Shown here: piece by piece, positions 33,166 to 46,175 of the stretch | How the letters are laid out: every line of letters begins with the position of its first letter | Position numbering within the stretch: the first letter of the stretch is position 1 | Assembly (NCBI RefSeq): GCF_024679095.1 | Contig: NC_066509.1 | Location: forward strand, 18,492,098-18,556,097 | Direction: 5' to 3' | Source: Eriocheir sinensis | Lineage: Eukaryota > Arthropoda > Malacostraca > Decapoda > Varunidae | DNA: 64,000 nucleotides | The notes under the pieces: model-generated | The model's input: the letters and a program-made list of their open reading frames with translations, nothing else | Databases searched by the model: none | Told to the model about the DNA's origin: nothing | Program-made: the position numbers and the translations under genes

Positions 33166-33393
33166 AGTGTCAGAAAAAGTAATATTGACACTGTACAACT
33201 CGTTAGTTCGCCTCCTCCTCCTCCTCAGTGTCAGAAAAAAGTAATATTGACACTGTACAATTCGTTACATCTTGAGTATTGCGTTCAGTTTTGGTCTCCC
33301 TATTACATAAAAGATATAGAGAAACTCTAGAGGGTGCAGCGTCGAGCTACTAAAATGATACCTAGACTGCGAAATAAACCATACGAAGACAGA
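33166..33393 (+). pseudogene. CR1-like ORF2 fragment, 5' half of a split copy
   Basis: Plus-strand blocks VILTLYNSLHLEYCVQFWSP, KDIEKL (then a TAG), VQRRATKMIPRLRNKPYED. It stops exactly where the GACNGTC element begins. The same ORF resumes at 35041 beyond that element. Confidence 0.8.
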
Positions 33394-35040
<1,647 letters not shown>

Positions 35041-35600
35041 AGCCTTATCGAAGTGTTTAAAATGTTCAAGGGATTCGATAACGTTAACGTTCATGATTAT
35101 ATTACAGTCTCTCAATCAAGTGTAACAAGAAACAATGGATACAAAATAACGAGGAAGCGTTTCAACTCAAATTAATCAAAACACTTCTTCAACCGTGTCA
35201 TCAATGTATGGAATGGTTTGTCTCAAAACGTCGTCGAAAGTGAAACTATTTGCACGTTCAAAAACCGACTAGACAAATATTTAGAAGCTAGCCCGAACAT
35301 CCGCTATTTTGCTCCGGTCTAAGAGAAAGTAGGGTTCGCTTAGTTGTCGTGTATGATCTTCCTTCTATCTATATAAGATTCCATTGTAGTTTTTCTATAC
35401 TACTTGGTATTCTTCCTTTTCATGCCAGCTTCGGAGGGGTGGGAGGGGAGGAGCCTTCACCTTTGTTGTCCTGTGTTTCTCTTTGACTCGTAGCTTAGAG
35501 TAGATGGTAGCAACAACAAACAGGCTAGTTAGGACCATGAGGTCTGTTGCTGTTTGCTTCTCCTTTGTACTCCTTTGTACTCCTTTTCCTCCTCCTCTTT
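35041..35600 (+). pseudogene. CR1-like ORF2 fragment, 3' half of the split copy plus 3'UTR
   Basis: Resumes with SLIEVFKMFKGFDNVNVHDY, then TRNNGYKITRK and, after a stop, FNRVINVWNGLSQNVV, the C-terminus of ORF2. The 3'UTR from about 35330 includes 'gggaggggaggagccttcac' and ends in 10-bp units (tttgtactcc) at about 35566-35590. It is of the same 3'UTR type as 30.7 and 55.4 kb but diverged. Confidence 0.8.
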
Positions 35601-36100
35601 TTTTCTTCTCTCCTCCCCTCACCACCACTCCATATCCCTCTTGTTCTTGCTTCCCCTTACGTTCCTACCCTCACTCCACCTTACTTTCCCTTTCCCCACG
35701 TCTCTTTCACACTCCTCCTCCTTTTCTCCCCTCGTCACCCATCCCCACTTACCTCCATCGCTTGTCTTTCGTTATCCCATCTTACAAAACAAGCAACAAG
35801 GAAGGACGAGGATATATCTGAGCTCCTTTTTTCTCTTCTCTTCTCACCTTTTTCTCCTCTTTTTTTCACCTATCCTCTCCTCTCTTCTCACTATGTCTCC
35901 TTCATCCAAACAACACATAGAAAAAGTAGGAATAAGAAAGGAATGGGTGAAGTCAGTCTTCTCCTCTCTTCTCACCTTCGTGTCGCCTCTTCATCCCCTC
36001 ACCTCCTCACCTTCTTCCCCTTCCTCACCCAAGAACAGGAAGCATTAGGTGAACTCCAGCTCTTACACACGAAAACCAAAACACGAACAAATAGGTGATC
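35601..36100. repeat. Pyrimidine-rich low-complexity tract
   Basis: C/T-rich sequence with irregular TCTCCTC motifs. Overlapping 160-180 codon ORFs in two frames are rich in S, L, P and F and reflect composition, not coding. Confidence 0.8.
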
Positions 36101-36726
36101 TCACCGCCCCTTCCCCTCCCCCTTCTCACCTTCTTGTCCCCGAGCTGATTGACGCCGCCTTTGAGCTGGGAGACCGGTGAGCGGAGGCAGACGAGCGACG
36201 TGAGGAAGACGGGCCAGGAACAGGAGGCGACTCGTATAGCTTCTCGAGTCGAGAGACGATGGTGTCCATTTTTTCAGTGAGTGTGGCGACTGCGGAGACG
36301 ACGGCCTGCTGAGCTTCAACCACGGTCGAGAGCTGGGAGGCAGTAGCTGTATGGGGGGTAACCAATCCGTCAATCCTGGCGTCAAGGGCGGCGAAACGAT
36401 CCTCAAGAGCAGTGCATCGCGCCAGGAGGGAAGCAACGGTCTTACGAAGAGCCAGGTCCTGTGGAGAGGCAGAGTCAATGGGAGGAACAGACTGGCTAGA
36501 TGGCGGCGGCGGAGGAGGTGGTGGCGCTGTTGAGGAGGCACGAGACGGGGCCTGGCGTCGATCACAGCCGTGCCACACGTTAACCCCCGGCTGAAGGCAG
36601 CGTGGGCACTTCCAGCGAGACGCGTCCTTAGAAGGTAGGAGCTCGGAGGAAGTGGAAGCAGCTGGGCGAGAATACTCACTCCTGACGGGGCACGTCCATG
36701 AGTCGTGATCGGCAGCACACCAGGCT
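36101..36726 (-). pseudogene. LINE ORF1 (gag-type) relic
   Basis: Minus-strand frame 36797-36126, of which LINE sequence starts at 36726. It opens WCAADHDSWTCPVR, then RWKCPRCLQPGVNVWHGC, two cysteine/histidine motifs also seen in the I-like LINE ORF1 at 24 kb. A proline run follows, then a heptad-like coiled coil (TVVEAQQAVVSAVATLTEKM) and a serine-rich basic tail. The reading frame is open for about 200 codons. The left LTR of the Gypsy element begins inside it at 36727, cutting off the N-terminus. Confidence 0.7.
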
Positions 36727-37958
36727 GTCGGGAACCAGAAAACGAACAAACAAGAGGAATAGCCACAACAGTACAGAGTAAACATCTCATAGGACAAACA
36801 CTAACAAAGAGGGAAATAACGGGGATAAAGGAAAACAGATACCCAGAGAGGAATGAGAGATATACAACTGTGTAAACATCTGACAGGACAAACACTAACA
36901 AAAAGGGTGACATATATAACAGTGTAAACATCTCAAGTACAAAAGAGGGGAAACAACGAGGGTAAAGGAAAACAGATACCCAGACTCAGATACATAAAAC
37001 AGATACCCAGTGGGCGTGGTCAGAAAGTGTGAACAACCATTGAAAAAGACTCTGACCCGTGACGTCAGTCGTGGCGACATGTTATGAGCCAATAATTTAA
37101 CAGAAAAATCACTGTGGGAGTGTCTTAAGACTGACTCACGAATAGCAGGAGAAGTAAAACAATACAACATAATGAGCGAGCAGATGGGTGTGACAAAAAG
37201 TATTGGCCATTGGTTATGTAGAAAATTAAGGGCGTGTCAAGGATGTAAGTCCGCCTCAAGCAAAGAAAAATGTGGCCTAGAAATCAGTGGTATGGGTAGA
37301 CCGAGCTTGGCTCTCACCTCAAGCAGACCTGCTACTCACTCAGCCGAGAATGGCTGTTGTGATCTTAATCGTGAGTAGAAATTCGAGAATCTAAGGGAAA
37401 CCGACTGTATTGTCCTGGAGATTATAATGTAGGAGATGTGAAGTAGGATTGTGAGTGGGACAGGATTGTGATTATTTGTTTGCGATGTAAAGCAAAGGTA
37501 AAACCACTGGGTGTGGTAATTGGTGCTTCCGTGACTTGTAGTAGATTATACTATAGGAATGTGTAGTAGGATTTTGTGAAGATAGTACATAATGATTGTG
37601 ATGTAAGCAGAGAGATACAAACCACTGCTTGTGGAACGACGAGTGTTATTATTATTGGCAACAACTGAGCACATATTGTAGTATTATGTTTAAGACATGT
37701 CGTTTGTCATATGTTGCATCCATTGCTGAAGATGCCAGTGTTATGATCGTCTGAGCATAGAATATTGCGTAAGGCAATTACTTTCATTTAATTTTAAATA
37801 AATGTATATTTTCTTTTTCCCTTGTTTATCCCCGAACACCAGTCTCCAATAACAACTTAAGCCCGATCACGCTACCAGGGATACGAGACGGTGAGATCAT
37901 TTATGGAGTAATTAATGAGTGATAAAAGAGTTGATTTAATACAAGAAAAGAAGGGTCC
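36727..37958 (+). repeat. Left LTR (right edge uncertain)
   Basis: Starts 'tgtcgggaaccagaaaacga'. The first ~165 bp match the right LTR fragment at 50178-50338 with about three substitutions and one ~14-bp indel. The TG start and an AATAAA at 37796 fit an LTR. The right edge is not fixed: a primer-binding-like 'tggcggcagcagtat' begins at about 37959, giving an LTR of about 1.2 kb. No second complete copy exists to confirm this. Internal ~90-bp repeats carry 'gtaaacatct' three times. Confidence 0.75.
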
Positions 37959-38169
37959 AAAACTGGCGGCAGCAGTATAGGGATAAATAGGGACATGTGC
38001 TTACAGTGCTTTTGTTTAATTTACTCTGACGAGAAAACGCCTCTTATTTTCATTAAGCTTTGCTCGTTTTAAGTGGCGGAAATAATAGTGACGATTTAAT
38101 TATATAATTAATGGTTCTTCCGGAGGACATGAACTTTGACGATATGGTAATGGAAACTCTGGCCAACCA

Positions 38170-38460
38170 CTGTTGTTCTGTAGTGCAATGGGTAGCACAC
38201 GCGACTCAACCGAGAATTCATGAGATCCTTCCCGGGCGGAGTAGAGAGGGATGGGCAGTCTCTCTCCACCCGCGCCGCGATCCACTCATCAGTGAGAGGG
38301 TGTCAGGTGACAGGCAGCGGCAGCGTCCCGCCTCCCAGGTTTGTTTGTTTTAGGATTGTTACCCCAGGATGGAGGGGAACACGGGGCTCTACGTCTCACA
38401 GGGTGGTGGTGTGCCGGGGCGGGCATGCAGCCATAGAGTGACTTTATTAAGGCCTAACCC
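38170..38460 (+). mobile_element. Probable tRNA-derived SINE
   Basis: A-box-like tagtgcaatgg at 38181-38191, then 'gtagcacacgcgactc', a degenerate B-box region 38212-38227, and 'cttcccgggcggagtagaga' beyond it, as in tRNA-headed SINEs. The body continues through 38460. It sits in the leader/gag region of the Gypsy element, where no gag is recognisable. Confidence 0.55.
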
Positions 38461-38708
38461 GCGTCCCCCAGGTAGGAAGTGTAGAGTATGATCAAGAAAA
38501 AATGTGAAATACTAAGAAAAGTGTGAGCTATGGATAAAAAGTCAAAAAAAAAAAAAAAACATATGGACAATAGTGTGAAGTATTAAGATAAATGTGTGAA
38601 GTAAGATAATCAGAGGAAGAGGAGGCCAGGGTAGGTACCTCCCTCAGTTAACTACTACAAATAATAAATAAATAAATATGCACACTTGCAGTGGAAAAAA
38701 CGGAAAAT

Positions 38709-39060
38709 GAGCAGGGAGTAACCTTTAATATAATAAGATGAAGGCTATAACGAACAGGGAGTAACCTTTAATATAATAAGATGAAGGCTATAACGAACAG
38801 GGAGTAACCTTTAATATAATAAGATGAAGGCTATACCGAACAGGGAGTAACCTTTAATATAATAAGATGAAAGCTATAACGAACAAGGGAGTAACCTTTA
38901 ATATAATAAGATGAAGGCTATATCGAACAAGGGAGTAACCTTTAATATAATAAGATGAAAGGTATAACGAACAGGGAGTAACCTTTAATATAATAAGATG
39001 AAGGCTATAACGAACAAGGGAGTAACCTTAAAAATAATGAAAAGAAGGCTATAATCAACA
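38709..39060. repeat. 43-bp minisatellite, 8 copies
   Basis: Unit gaacagggagtaaccttta followed by atataataagatgaaggctataac. Copies of 43-44 bp are nearly identical, with the last diverged. It sits just upstream of the protease region. Confidence 0.95.
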
Positions 39061-39800
39061 TAACTCAAGAGTAACTTTGGTAGGCAGATCCCAATACTCA
39101 TGATAACACATATGCAAGAGTGGCAGCACTCCTAGAAACAGGAGCGTGTGTGAGTTTTTAACGGATGAATTTATTAAAGAATTAGGGCTCGCAGTAAATG
39201 AATGTGAAGCGAAACCCGTGAATATTGTCTCAGTGCAAAGATACCATATTGAAAATGACGGTAAAAGACAAGTTACTATGGAAGAAAAAAGTAGTTTCCA
39301 AGACTTATTGATACACGCGATGTAGATTTGCCGACTCATATTGTGTTGAGTACTGATTTGTCGTGTAGCACGAGGTTATTTTGAAAACATTGCAACTAAA
39401 TGAGGAACAAAAGAACGAAGCTGAAAACTGATAATAGAAGGGAAAACCATACCAATACAACCCATTATGCCAGGAAAAATATGTCTTATATCTAGAGGTG
39501 AAGGATCTTAGCTAAATGTAGATGGAAATGAAGAATGTCTCACTGAAAATAAGGCCGTACGTTGCCAAGCAGCTGAACCTTTGCAACTGCTTGCATTTGT
39601 TGCAGGTTACATAACGCTAGTGACGCAACTACAGGCAAATGAAGCTTTATTTGAGCCTTGTGTTAATACTCCTCAGGCTAGAGTCTTGTGCTCAGGGATA
39701 GTTAAGTTAACCCCTTCATCTGACAATCAAATATTTTATGTCACTGTGCCGTATTTGAATATTGAATGTGAGTGTAAAGATAGATGATAATACAACGTTA
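39061..39800 (+). pseudogene. Gypsy protease and PR-RT linker, inactivated
   Basis: The active-site block reads L-E-T-G-A at 39132-39146, with glutamate (GAA, 39135-39137) in place of the catalytic aspartate, and a TAA follows at about 39156. Then TDEFIKELGLAVNE, and after breaks LLAFVAGYITLVTQLQ in a 68-codon frame (39581-39787) that fits the linker to RT. The enzyme would have matured Gag-Pol; both the substitution and the stops inactivate it. Confidence 0.7.
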
Positions 39801-40079
39801 GGATTTGTGAAGCCTGTCACTCATGAGCTATACGCTGGTCTGCCACAAGTATCTAGTGTACAGACCGCTGACACAGTTAAGACAGACTTGAAGCCCGCAG
39901 AGCTTTAAGTATGGAAGAAAAGCCTCTATCAAATTGTTGACGCTAAATTCCCAAGTGAAGAGAGAGCTAGAATCAGGTTTAAAGTTCTTAATAGATAAAT
40001 ATATAACTGTTTTCCACAGAACAAGAACCATTAACAGTAACGCCCTATTTTTTAAGCACCATCAAGCAAAACTCTGATG

Positions 40080-40870
40080 AAGTAGTGCACATGCGTCCAT
40101 ATAACATTCACATCAGTTATCATGACAGAGTAAATGAACAACTTTTTATCGCTCCAGCAACAGGGTGTGATTTGCCCTTCGCGATCACCCTATAATGCGC
40201 CACTTATCCCAGTGCCAAAAAAAGATGGAGTACTACGACTTTGTCTGGACTTCCGGGTACTTAATAAAACACTACGGGACGACCGGTACCCACTCCCTAA
40301 TATAACTACCATACTCAATCAATTGGGAGATAGTAAGTTTTTTTCATGCCTAGACTTGAAACAGGGTTACCGTCAAATCCCCCAAGATGAAATCAGCAGA
40401 GAGAAGACGCCATTTTCTTATCCAGCAGGACATTGGGAATTTACTTCCCTCCCCTTTGGCCTTAAAACAGCCCCGTCCTGCTTCAAGAAAATAATAAACA
40501 CTGTCCTTACAGGACTATTAAGTAACAAGGTTCAGGTGTACCTTGGTGACATAATTATCCTGGGCGATATATTTTCTAATCACGCAGATAACTTAGAACA
40601 AATTCTGGATCGCTTAAAGGAAGCCAAACTGACTCTTAAGATGGAGAAGTGTAACTTTTTTTAAGGACAAAGTAGATTACCTGGGCCATGCCATCAGCCC
40701 AGAGGGAATAAGACCTTAATCTAGCAAGCTGGAGGCCATACAAAACATCCCGGCCCCTCAAACTGTTCATGATTTACAGTCATTTCTTGGATTGACTAAT
40801 TATTATCGCAAATTTATTGCAAATTATTCACAAATTGTTGCTCCTTTTCTAAAGATTTACAAAGGGAAGA
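40080..40870 (+). pseudogene. Gypsy reverse transcriptase, YLGD in place of YLDD
   Basis: An open frame of 176 codons (40134-40664) carries RSPYNAPLIPVPKKDG, LCLDFRVLNKT, FSCLDLKQGYRQI and FTSLPFGLKTAPSCF, the finger and palm motifs of Ty3/Gypsy RT. The catalytic box reads Y-L-G-D because codon 40545-40547 is GGT, so the first aspartate of the pair is lost. After a frameshift at about 40662 the thumb continues (GHAISPEGIRP, SFLGLTNYYRKFI). It copied element RNA in ancestors; this copy is dead. Confidence 0.88.
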
Positions 40871-41400
40871 AAGGTACACACACACACAAAAAAAAAAATA
40901 AAAAAAAAAAAAATAAATAAATAAATAAATAACACTCCACTCATATGGACGGATGAAACAAAAATTGCGTTCTCAACCCTTAAGGATATAATGCTTGGTA
41001 CAGTCACTCTACGCGTCCTACTACAATACTGGTGGAGTATTGCAACAACAGGATAATGATGATAAACTAAGACCTGTATCTTTTTTTATGAGAAATTGAA
41101 TACGGCAGAACAGCGGTACAGTATGGTTGAACGAGAGGCTTTAACTGTAATTTATGGGTTACACGTAAGCCGCCCATTAATACTGGGTTACCCTGTTGAG
41201 ATCCACACGGATCACAGACTTTTAGTATGGTTGTTACAGATAGCTAGTCCCAACGGCAAGATAGCTTGATGGCAGACTCTCATGAGTGAGTATGATTTCA
41301 CAATCAATCATTTGCCTGGCAAGGAATATTTAGTAGCAGATTTTTTTTTATCAAGGATGAAGGCTCAACAGGACACTGAGATTGAATTAGAAGGACACGC
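40871..41400 (+). pseudogene. Gypsy RNase H domain
   Basis: After an A-rich slip of about 55 bp (40875-40930), the reading resumes LIWTDETKIAFSTLKD, then in another frame QRYSMVEREALTVIYGLH and VEIHTDHRLLVWLL. These are the RNase H acidic blocks E-REAL and H-TDH. Next is YDFTINHLPGKEYLVADF, the usual end of the domain. Multiple stops and frameshifts are present. Confidence 0.8.
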
Positions 41401-41677
41401 GCGATAATGTTTGTGGATGGGGAACAACAAAAACCGTGGAACACGTGGATAATGAGGGGCAAGGTATTGCACTAGTGTAGAAAAGAAACAGGCGCCTAAA
41501 GATAAGAAAAGAAAATATATGATATGTATAGACCTGAATAGTGAGTGTATTGGCCACACACTTGACTGGAGTATTCAGGAGATTAGTGAGCTGCATGTTG
41601 AGCAGCCAGCATATAAGTATGCTAAAAGAAGGAAGCCCCATGAATGAAAATTGAGCAAAGACTCAGAGAAAAAAGGC

Positions 41678-41860
41678 ATACTGTGAGATGCCGCCCCTGT
41701 TAGAGGTACAGGTGGAAAATGTGTTATATTGTGTTGAAGATGGGCATAATATGAGATGCCGCCCCTGTTAGAGGTACAGGTGGAAAATGTGTCATATTGT
41801 GTTGAAGATGGGCATAATGTGAGATGCCGCCCCTGTCAGAGTTACAGGTGGAAATAAATG
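41678..41860. repeat. 69-bp tandem repeat, about 2.5 copies
   Basis: Unit starting 'tgagatgccgcccctgttag' at about 41681, 41751 and 41819. Copies differ by single bases. It lies between RNase H and integrase of the Gypsy element. Confidence 0.9.
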
Positions 41861-41875
41861 ATGTGTTTTAGTGAA

Positions 41876-42998
41876 TCCGTACGTAGAAGCCATTAAGGTG
41901 GTGATTCTACCCCCCAAGTATTTCCAAGGCGATAACTCTGGCTCATTCGTCGCCACTGCAGGGCACGGAGGAACCAAAGTTACGTTATGTCGGTGTAGAA
42001 AGTTCGCTTTCTGGCCTGGAATGAAACGGGATGTAGAAAATTATGTAAGGAAGTGCGTCATGGTAGTCGTTTTAAAAGTGAGTTGGGAACTTGCACCCTG
42101 CTCCTTGGCGGCAGTATCCAGACGTCACCGCTCCTTTGGAAGAATATATTATGAACCTTGTGGGTCCCATGGGTGTATCGGACAATGGGGTTCGATACGT
42201 AATGCCCATAGTTGATGTTTTTAAAAGGTATTTGATTACAGTACCCTTACGGAGTAAGGAAGCCCGAAATGGCAAGGGCGTTGTACGTGGATGTTGTTTG
42301 TGTACACGGTGTTCCTCAGACAGTTGTTACAGGTCAAGGTTCAGAGTTCGTTAATTCCGTTATGCAGGAGATAAATTAGAAGCTACCTGTACGACACGCG
42401 AATAACGGCTTACCATACAAATGGATATGGAATAATAAAGCGCGCAAATTATACTGTTGTTAACATTTTGAGGTGAATGTTCTAAGAAATGTGTCCGTTG
42501 CAGTCACCCTGGCCTATAATGCTGCGTATTATCGCACCATAAAGGAGTCCCCTTTTTATCGAGAGAGACAGAGAGAGATTTTTTAGAGATCCTCATATGC
42601 CCTACACTATGTTAGAAAAAGAAAAAAAAATCAGCAGCCCTGGTATGATATTTACTCCTATAAAGAGGAAATAACTGCAATTGCAAGAAAAGTTTATGGT
42701 ATTTACTCCTATAAAGAGGAAATGGCTGCAATTGCAAATACAGTTAATGATATTTACTCCTATAAAGAGGAAATGGCTGCAATTGCAAGGAAAGTTTGTG
42801 ATATTGACTCCTATAAAGAGGAAATGGCTGCAATTGCAAGGAAAGTTTATGATATTGACTCCTATGAAAAGGAAATGGCTGTAATTGCAAAGAAAGTTTA
42901 TGATAGATGCCAGGTTTACATTGAAGAAAGTAGAGAAGAAATGGAAAATATTACAAAGTTACAAAAATCAAAACTATCAACGTTGGCGACAGAGTGGC
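41876..42998 (+). pseudogene. Gypsy integrase, catalytic residues lost
   Basis: The zinc-domain remnant (GHGGTKV, FWPGMKRDVENYVRKC) is followed by core blocks in shifting frames. YIMNLVGP has asparagine (AAC, 42154-42156) where the first aspartate belongs, and VTGQGSEF has glycine (GGT, 42332-42334) for the second. The glutamate block is not recognisable. The C-terminal part contains a 51-bp tandem expansion (42645-42905), then SKLSTLA. The frame is cut at about 42998 by a LINE and resumes at 46860. Confidence 0.8.
42645..42905 (+). repeat. 51-bp in-frame tandem repeat within integrase C-terminus
   Basis: About five copies of a unit with 'tactcctataaagaggaaat' and 'ggctgcaattgcaag', each 17 codons (SYKEEMAAIARKVYDID-type). 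The frame stays open through 42722-43006. The single-copy equivalent is an expected stretch of the integrase C-terminus, so the unit has been amplified in place. Confidence 0.88.
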
Positions 42999-43344
42999 TG
43001 GAGTAGGTAGGAAGACACCTACCGAACAGGCGCAAGCCACTCCCGGTGAGGTATATATGGGAGGTGAGAAGGGAGCTGAAGCCCTCCAAAGACCCTTCCC
43101 ATGTCCTCACTAACCGTTTCCCTATTGTCTCACCAACACCGGAGAGTAGTTCAGCATGCTCTCTAAAGACAGATCCTCTCTTTATCCACACCACACTACA
43201 TTCACACAACATATACACCTTTTCCCAAAATTAAAATTTCAAAATGGCGCACATACACAAGCCTCAGGTCCCCGCCTGGGGGACCACAAATTCCCCAGGA
43301 GGACTCCCCTTCTGGCTGCCGACCCGAGAGGTGTCTTGATAACT

Positions 43345-44240
43345 CCTCGAACCTCTTTCTTCTCAATTTCTGCAACATTCGCGGTCTTCGCTCTAATTTT
43401 CATTCTGTGGAACATCATCTCTCCTCCTCTACCCCTCACCTTCTCTTCCTTACCGAAACACAGGTTTCTGAGGCTACTGACAGCAATCTCTACTCTGTTC
43501 CCTCCTACTATCTCTATCCTAAATTTCAATCCAAAGCTGGATGTTGCGCCTACGTGCGCAACGACATCACTTGCTCTTGTGCCCACGACCTTGACTCTTC
43601 TGAATTTTCCACCATCTGGTTAAGACTTCACTGTCATTCTATTACTAAATACATCTGTGCTGTTTATCTCTCACCTAACTCTACCAACTATGTAAAATTC
43701 TTTGACTATTTGAATTCTAAAGTGGAGCACATCTTGACTCACTCTCCCTTCGCTGAAATCTCCATCCTAGGAGATTTCAATGTTCAACAGCTTTGGCTTT
43801 CATCCTCTTTCACTGACCATCCTGGTGAACAAGCCTACAACTTTGCTATCCTCAACGACCTAGAGCAGTTGGTCCAGCACCCTACACGTATTCCCGACCG
43901 TCTTGGAGATCGGCCCAACATTCTAGACCTCTTCCTTACCTCAAACCCTTCTGCTTATTCTGTCAAACTGTTCTCTCCGTTGGGCTCCTCCGATCACAAT
44001 CTTATTTCTGCATCCTGTCCTATCGCTCCTGTGCACCCTCTGGACCCACCGAAGAGGCAATGCTTCTGGCATTTTACTTCAGCTCGGTGGGACGACCTGA
44101 GGATGTACTTTTCCGATTTCCCGTGGAATGATTATTGCTTCCAGGATAGAGACCCCTCTGTGTGTGCTCAGCGCATCACAGAGGTGATTGTCTGGAATGG
44201 AGGCATACATTCCTCGTTCTTTCTCTACTCCTCACGCTAA
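43345..44240 (+). pseudogene. LINE endonuclease domain
   Basis: From about 43345 the frame reads [26 protein letters not shown] (catalytic E), [19 protein letters not shown] (catalytic D-N), [11 protein letters not shown] and [12 protein letters not shown] (final D-H). This is a complete set of APE-type endonuclease motifs in one frame through 44240. The first in-frame start is not obvious. A frameshift at about 44190-44220 separates it from RT. It nicks target DNA to prime reverse transcription. Confidence 0.85.
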
Positions 44241-45576
44241 AAAGCCTTGGTTTAATCACGCTTGTTCTCGTGCTGTCAATGATAGAGAGGTAGCTCACAA
44301 AAGGTATCAGAGCCTTCAAACTAATGCTAATTATGAACTTTACACTTCTGCCCGAAATCGTGCCAAATCTATTCTCCGATTAACCAAAAATTCTTTCATT
44401 AATAGAAAATGTCAAAACCTTGCTTTCTCTAACTCTTCCCGTGACTTCTGGCATCTAGCCAAAAACATCTCCACCAACTTCACTTCTTCATCTTTCCCTC
44501 CACTCCTCAGTCCTGACGGCAACACTGCCGTCTCATCTATCTCTAAGGCTGAACTCTTCTCTCAAACTTTTTCTAAAAACTTCACTCTGGACGATTCTGG
44601 GCATATTCCTCCTACTCATCCCCCCTGTGACTCCTTTATGTCTGTTATAAAGATTCTTCAAAATGATGTTTTCTATGCCCTCTCTGGCCTCAATCCTCAG
44701 AAGGCTTATGGACCTGATGGAGTGCCTCCTATTGTCCTTAAAAACTGTGCCTCCGTGCTGTCACCCTGCCTGGTCAAACTCTTTCGCCTCTGCCTGTCAA
44801 CATCTACCTTTCCTTCTTGCTGGAAGTATGCCTTCATACAGCCTGTACCTAAGAAGGGTGACCGCTCCAATCCCTCAAACTACCGTCCTATTGCTTTACT
44901 TTCTTGTCTATCTAAAGCTTTTGAATCAATCCTTAACCGGAAGATTCAAAAGCACCTTTCCACTTCTGACCTTCTATCTGATCGCCAGTATGGGTTCCGC
45001 AAGGGGCGTTCTACTGGTGATATCCTAGCCTTCTTAACTGACTCTTGGTCATCCTCTCTTAGCCGTTTCGGTGAAACTTTTGCTATTGCGCTGGACATAT
45101 CAAAAGCTTTTGATAGGGTCTGGCACAAATCTTTGCTTTCTAAACTACCCTCCTACGGTTTCTATCCTTCTCTCTGTACCTTTATCTCCAGTTTCCTTTC
45201 TGACCGTTCTATTTCTGCCGTGGTAGACGGTCACTGTTCTTCCCCTAAATCTATTAACAGTGGTGTCCCACAGGGTTCTGTCCTATCTCCCACTCTTTTT
45301 CTGTTGTTCATTGATGATCTTCTTTCCAAAACGAACTGTCCTATCCATTCCTACGCCGATGATTCCACTCTGCATTATTCAACTTCTTTTAATAGAAGAC
45401 CCACCCTTCAGGAACTTAACGACTCAAGGCTAGAGGCTGCAGAACGCTTAGCCTCAGACCTTACTATTATTTCCGATTGGGGCAAGAAGAACCTGGTGTC
45501 CTTCAACGCCTCAAAAACAGTTTATCCACCTATCCACTCGACACAATCTTCCAAACAACTATCCCCTATTCTTTGA
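44188..45576 (+). pseudogene. LINE reverse transcriptase, YADD intact
   Basis: 462 codons open. RT motifs: GPDGVPPIVLKN, QPVPKKGDRSNPSNYRPIAL, QYGFRKGRSTGDIL, IALDISKAFDRVWH (first catalytic D), [19 protein letters not shown] and SYADDSTLHY (intact catalytic pair, near 45.36 kb). The thumb is partly present. A frameshift at about 45535-45600 separates the C-terminus. The domain looks chemically intact, but flanking frameshifts break ORF2. Confidence 0.88.
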
Positions 45577-45733
45577 CAACACCCAGCTATCACCTTCCTC
45601 AACACTAAACATCCTCGGTCTATCCTTAACTCAAAATCTCAACTGGAAACTTCATATCTCATCTCTTACTAAATCAGCTTCCTCGAGGCTGGGCGTTCTG
45701 TACCGTCTCCGCCAGTTCTTCTCCCCTGCACAG

Positions 45734-46175
45734 TTGTTGTCCATATACAGTGGCCTTGTTCGCCCTCGTATGGAGTATGCATCTCATGTGTGGGGGGGCT
45801 CCACTCACACAGCTCTTCTGGAAAGCGTGGAGGCTAAGGCTCTTCGTCTCATCAGCTCTCCTCCTCATACTGATAGTCTTCTACCTCTTAAATTCCGCCG
45901 CAATGTTGCCTCTCTTTCTATCTTCTATCGATATTTCCACGCTGACTGCTCTTCTGAACTTGCTAACTGCATGCCTCCCCCCCTCCCGCGGCCCCGCTGC
46001 ACTCGACTTTCTACTCATGCTCATCCCTATACTGTCCAAACCCCTTATGCAAGAGTTAACCAGCATCTTCACTCTTTCATCCCTCACGCTGGTAAACTCT
46101 GGAACAATCTTCCTTCATCTGTATTTCCTCCTGCCTACGACTTGAACTCTTTCAAGAGAAGGGTATCAGGACACC
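45734..46175 (+). pseudogene. LINE ORF2 C-terminal region
   Basis: The frame holds LSIYSGLVRPRMEYASHVWG, ALLESVEAKALRLIS, VNQHLHSFIPHAGKLWNNLP and SFKRRVSGHL, which is conserved with the three truncated copies at 2.7-9.6 kb. At 46175 the sequence switches to CR1. The apparent 226-codon ORF through 46414 is therefore a chimera of two elements. Confidence 0.85.

Noticed and set aside
35547..36098. 183-codon and 164-codon plus-strand ORFs
   Set aside because: Overlapping frames in a C/T-rich tract, low-complexity S/L/P/F, no domain.
36101..36931. 276-codon minus-strand ORF overlapping the LINE ORF1 relic
   Set aside because: It runs in another frame through the relic and into the LTR. The 36797-36126 frame holds the cysteine motifs and coiled coil.
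38709..39060. Possible CRISPR-like array
   Set aside because: Contiguous 43-bp units without spacers inside a retroelement.
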